Source of the DNA: CAZFHP01 sp964519365
Lineage (GTDB): Bacteria; Babelota; Babeliae; Babelales; RVW-14
DNA length: 41,726 nucleotides
Direction of reading: 5' to 3'
Assembly: GCA_964519365.1 (NCBI GenBank)
Contig: CAZFHP010000006.1
Location: 1 to 41,726, forward strand
Part shown: positions 41,495 through 41,726 of the stretch, piece by piece
Layout of the letters: each line of letters begins with the position of its first letter
Position numbering within the stretch: position 1 is the first letter of the stretch
The notes under the pieces: model-generated
Told to the model about the DNA's origin: nothing
What the model saw: the letters and a program-made list of their open reading frames with translations, nothing else
Databases searched by the model: none
Translations under genes and position numbers: made by a program

Positions 41495-41726
41495 ATGTTT
41501 GTTCGTAGCTTGATAGTTTTTGTCTTAACTATTCTTCTTAAAGCGTCGTTATTATTTCCCAACTATACCCAGCTTAATTTAATTTCTAATTCAGAGCTAG
41601 AATCACGTACACATCGATCAATATGGGACAATCTAGATCAGTATTCGAATAACAAACATTTACAGGAAGTTCGAGAACAGCGAATAAATACTGCGTACTC
41701 AAAGTCGTATGCGATAGAAGTTGTTC
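41495..41726 (+). CDS. Second large exported toxin-like protein, N-terminal part (cut by window end)
   Basis: An ATG at 41495 opens a frame that continues to the end of the window (77 codons). The product starts with a signal peptide (MFVRSLIVFVLTILL) and is homologous from its first residues to the toxin at 1498. SLLFPNY, the NSE motif and HRSIWDN are shared at the same positions, and the upstream GAGGCT-AGAT-ATG resembles GAGGCTTGAT-ATG at the other gene. It is therefore a paralogue of that toxin N-terminus. Its C-terminal domain lies outside the window, so its activity is unknown. Confidence 0.75.
   Translation, partial: MFVRSLIVFVLTILLKASLLFPNYTQLNLISNSELESRTHRSIWDNLDQYSNNKHLQEVREQRINTAYSKSYAIEVV

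Noticed and set aside
1..41726. CRISPR array, insertion sequence or prophage
   Set aside because: No regularly spaced repeats, transposase motifs or phage structural genes were seen.

Overview
This is an AT-rich bacterial window with densely packed genes, short or overlapping intergenic junctions, Shine-Dalgarno sites, standard stop codons (TAA, TAG, TGA) and many Sec signal peptides on proteins of unknown function. Ordinary housekeeping genes (prfB, tilS, lgt, dnaG, rpoD, truA, cdsA, a phosphohexomutase, an endonuclease IV, dnaJ, three tRNAs) are mixed with exported eukaryote-like or toxin-like proteins. An outer-membrane beta-barrel C-terminus and a TonB-like protein point to a two-membrane envelope. 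My best inference is a host-associated bacterium of the Dependentiae (TM6) type, but no rRNA is present, so the assignment is not proven.

Layout. (1) 1-3884: end of an outer-membrane barrel gene, an exported tyrosine phosphatase on the minus strand, then a large exported toxin with a C-terminal CdiA-CT/RNase A-like domain followed by a small probable immunity gene. (2) 3972-7517, minus strand: tRNA-Ile and tRNA-Ala behind a good promoter, then two tandem exported GT4 glycosyltransferases and a third exported glycosyltransferase-like protein. (3) 7678-12154, plus strand: a small basic protein with its own promoter and hairpin, then prfB, tilS, a TonB-like protein and an exported unknown. (4) 20069-12151, minus strand: a long probable operon lgt-dnaG-rpoD-GT4-Cys-rich exported protein-exported PPP phosphatase. 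(5) 20209-22068, plus strand: an exported unknown and an M48 metalloprotease. (6) 23600-22103, minus strand: truA-cdsA, preceded by a hairpin terminator that may act as an attenuator or end a small RNA. (7) 24082-29465, plus strand: two related exported coiled-coil proteins, phosphohexomutase, endonuclease IV and an exported unknown. (8) 31225-29622, minus strand: nfeD-SPFH pair. (9) 31570-33924, plus strand: an exported Hint-domain protein ending in a colicin E3-like ribonuclease domain, followed by two paralogous probable immunity genes. (10) 34332-36906: a small membrane protein, an FAD oxidoreductase coupled to a sugar epimerase, and tRNA-Leu. (11) 37106-41726: dnaJ, an exported unknown, an exported ATAD3-like AAA ATPase, a perfect 44-bp terminator palindrome, and the start of a second toxin gene sharing its N-terminus with the one at 1498.

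The most notable content is the exported toxin/immunity and eukaryote-like material: two different ribonuclease toxin tips (RNase A-like and colicin E3-like) with adjacent candidate immunity genes, a second toxin paralogue at the right edge, two exported phosphatases of eukaryotic-type families, and a bacterial homologue of the mitochondrial ATPase ATAD3 carrying a signal peptide. The sugar genes (three GT4 proteins, one GT2-like, phosphohexomutase, epimerase, FAD oxidoreductase) suggest investment in surface or exported glycans.
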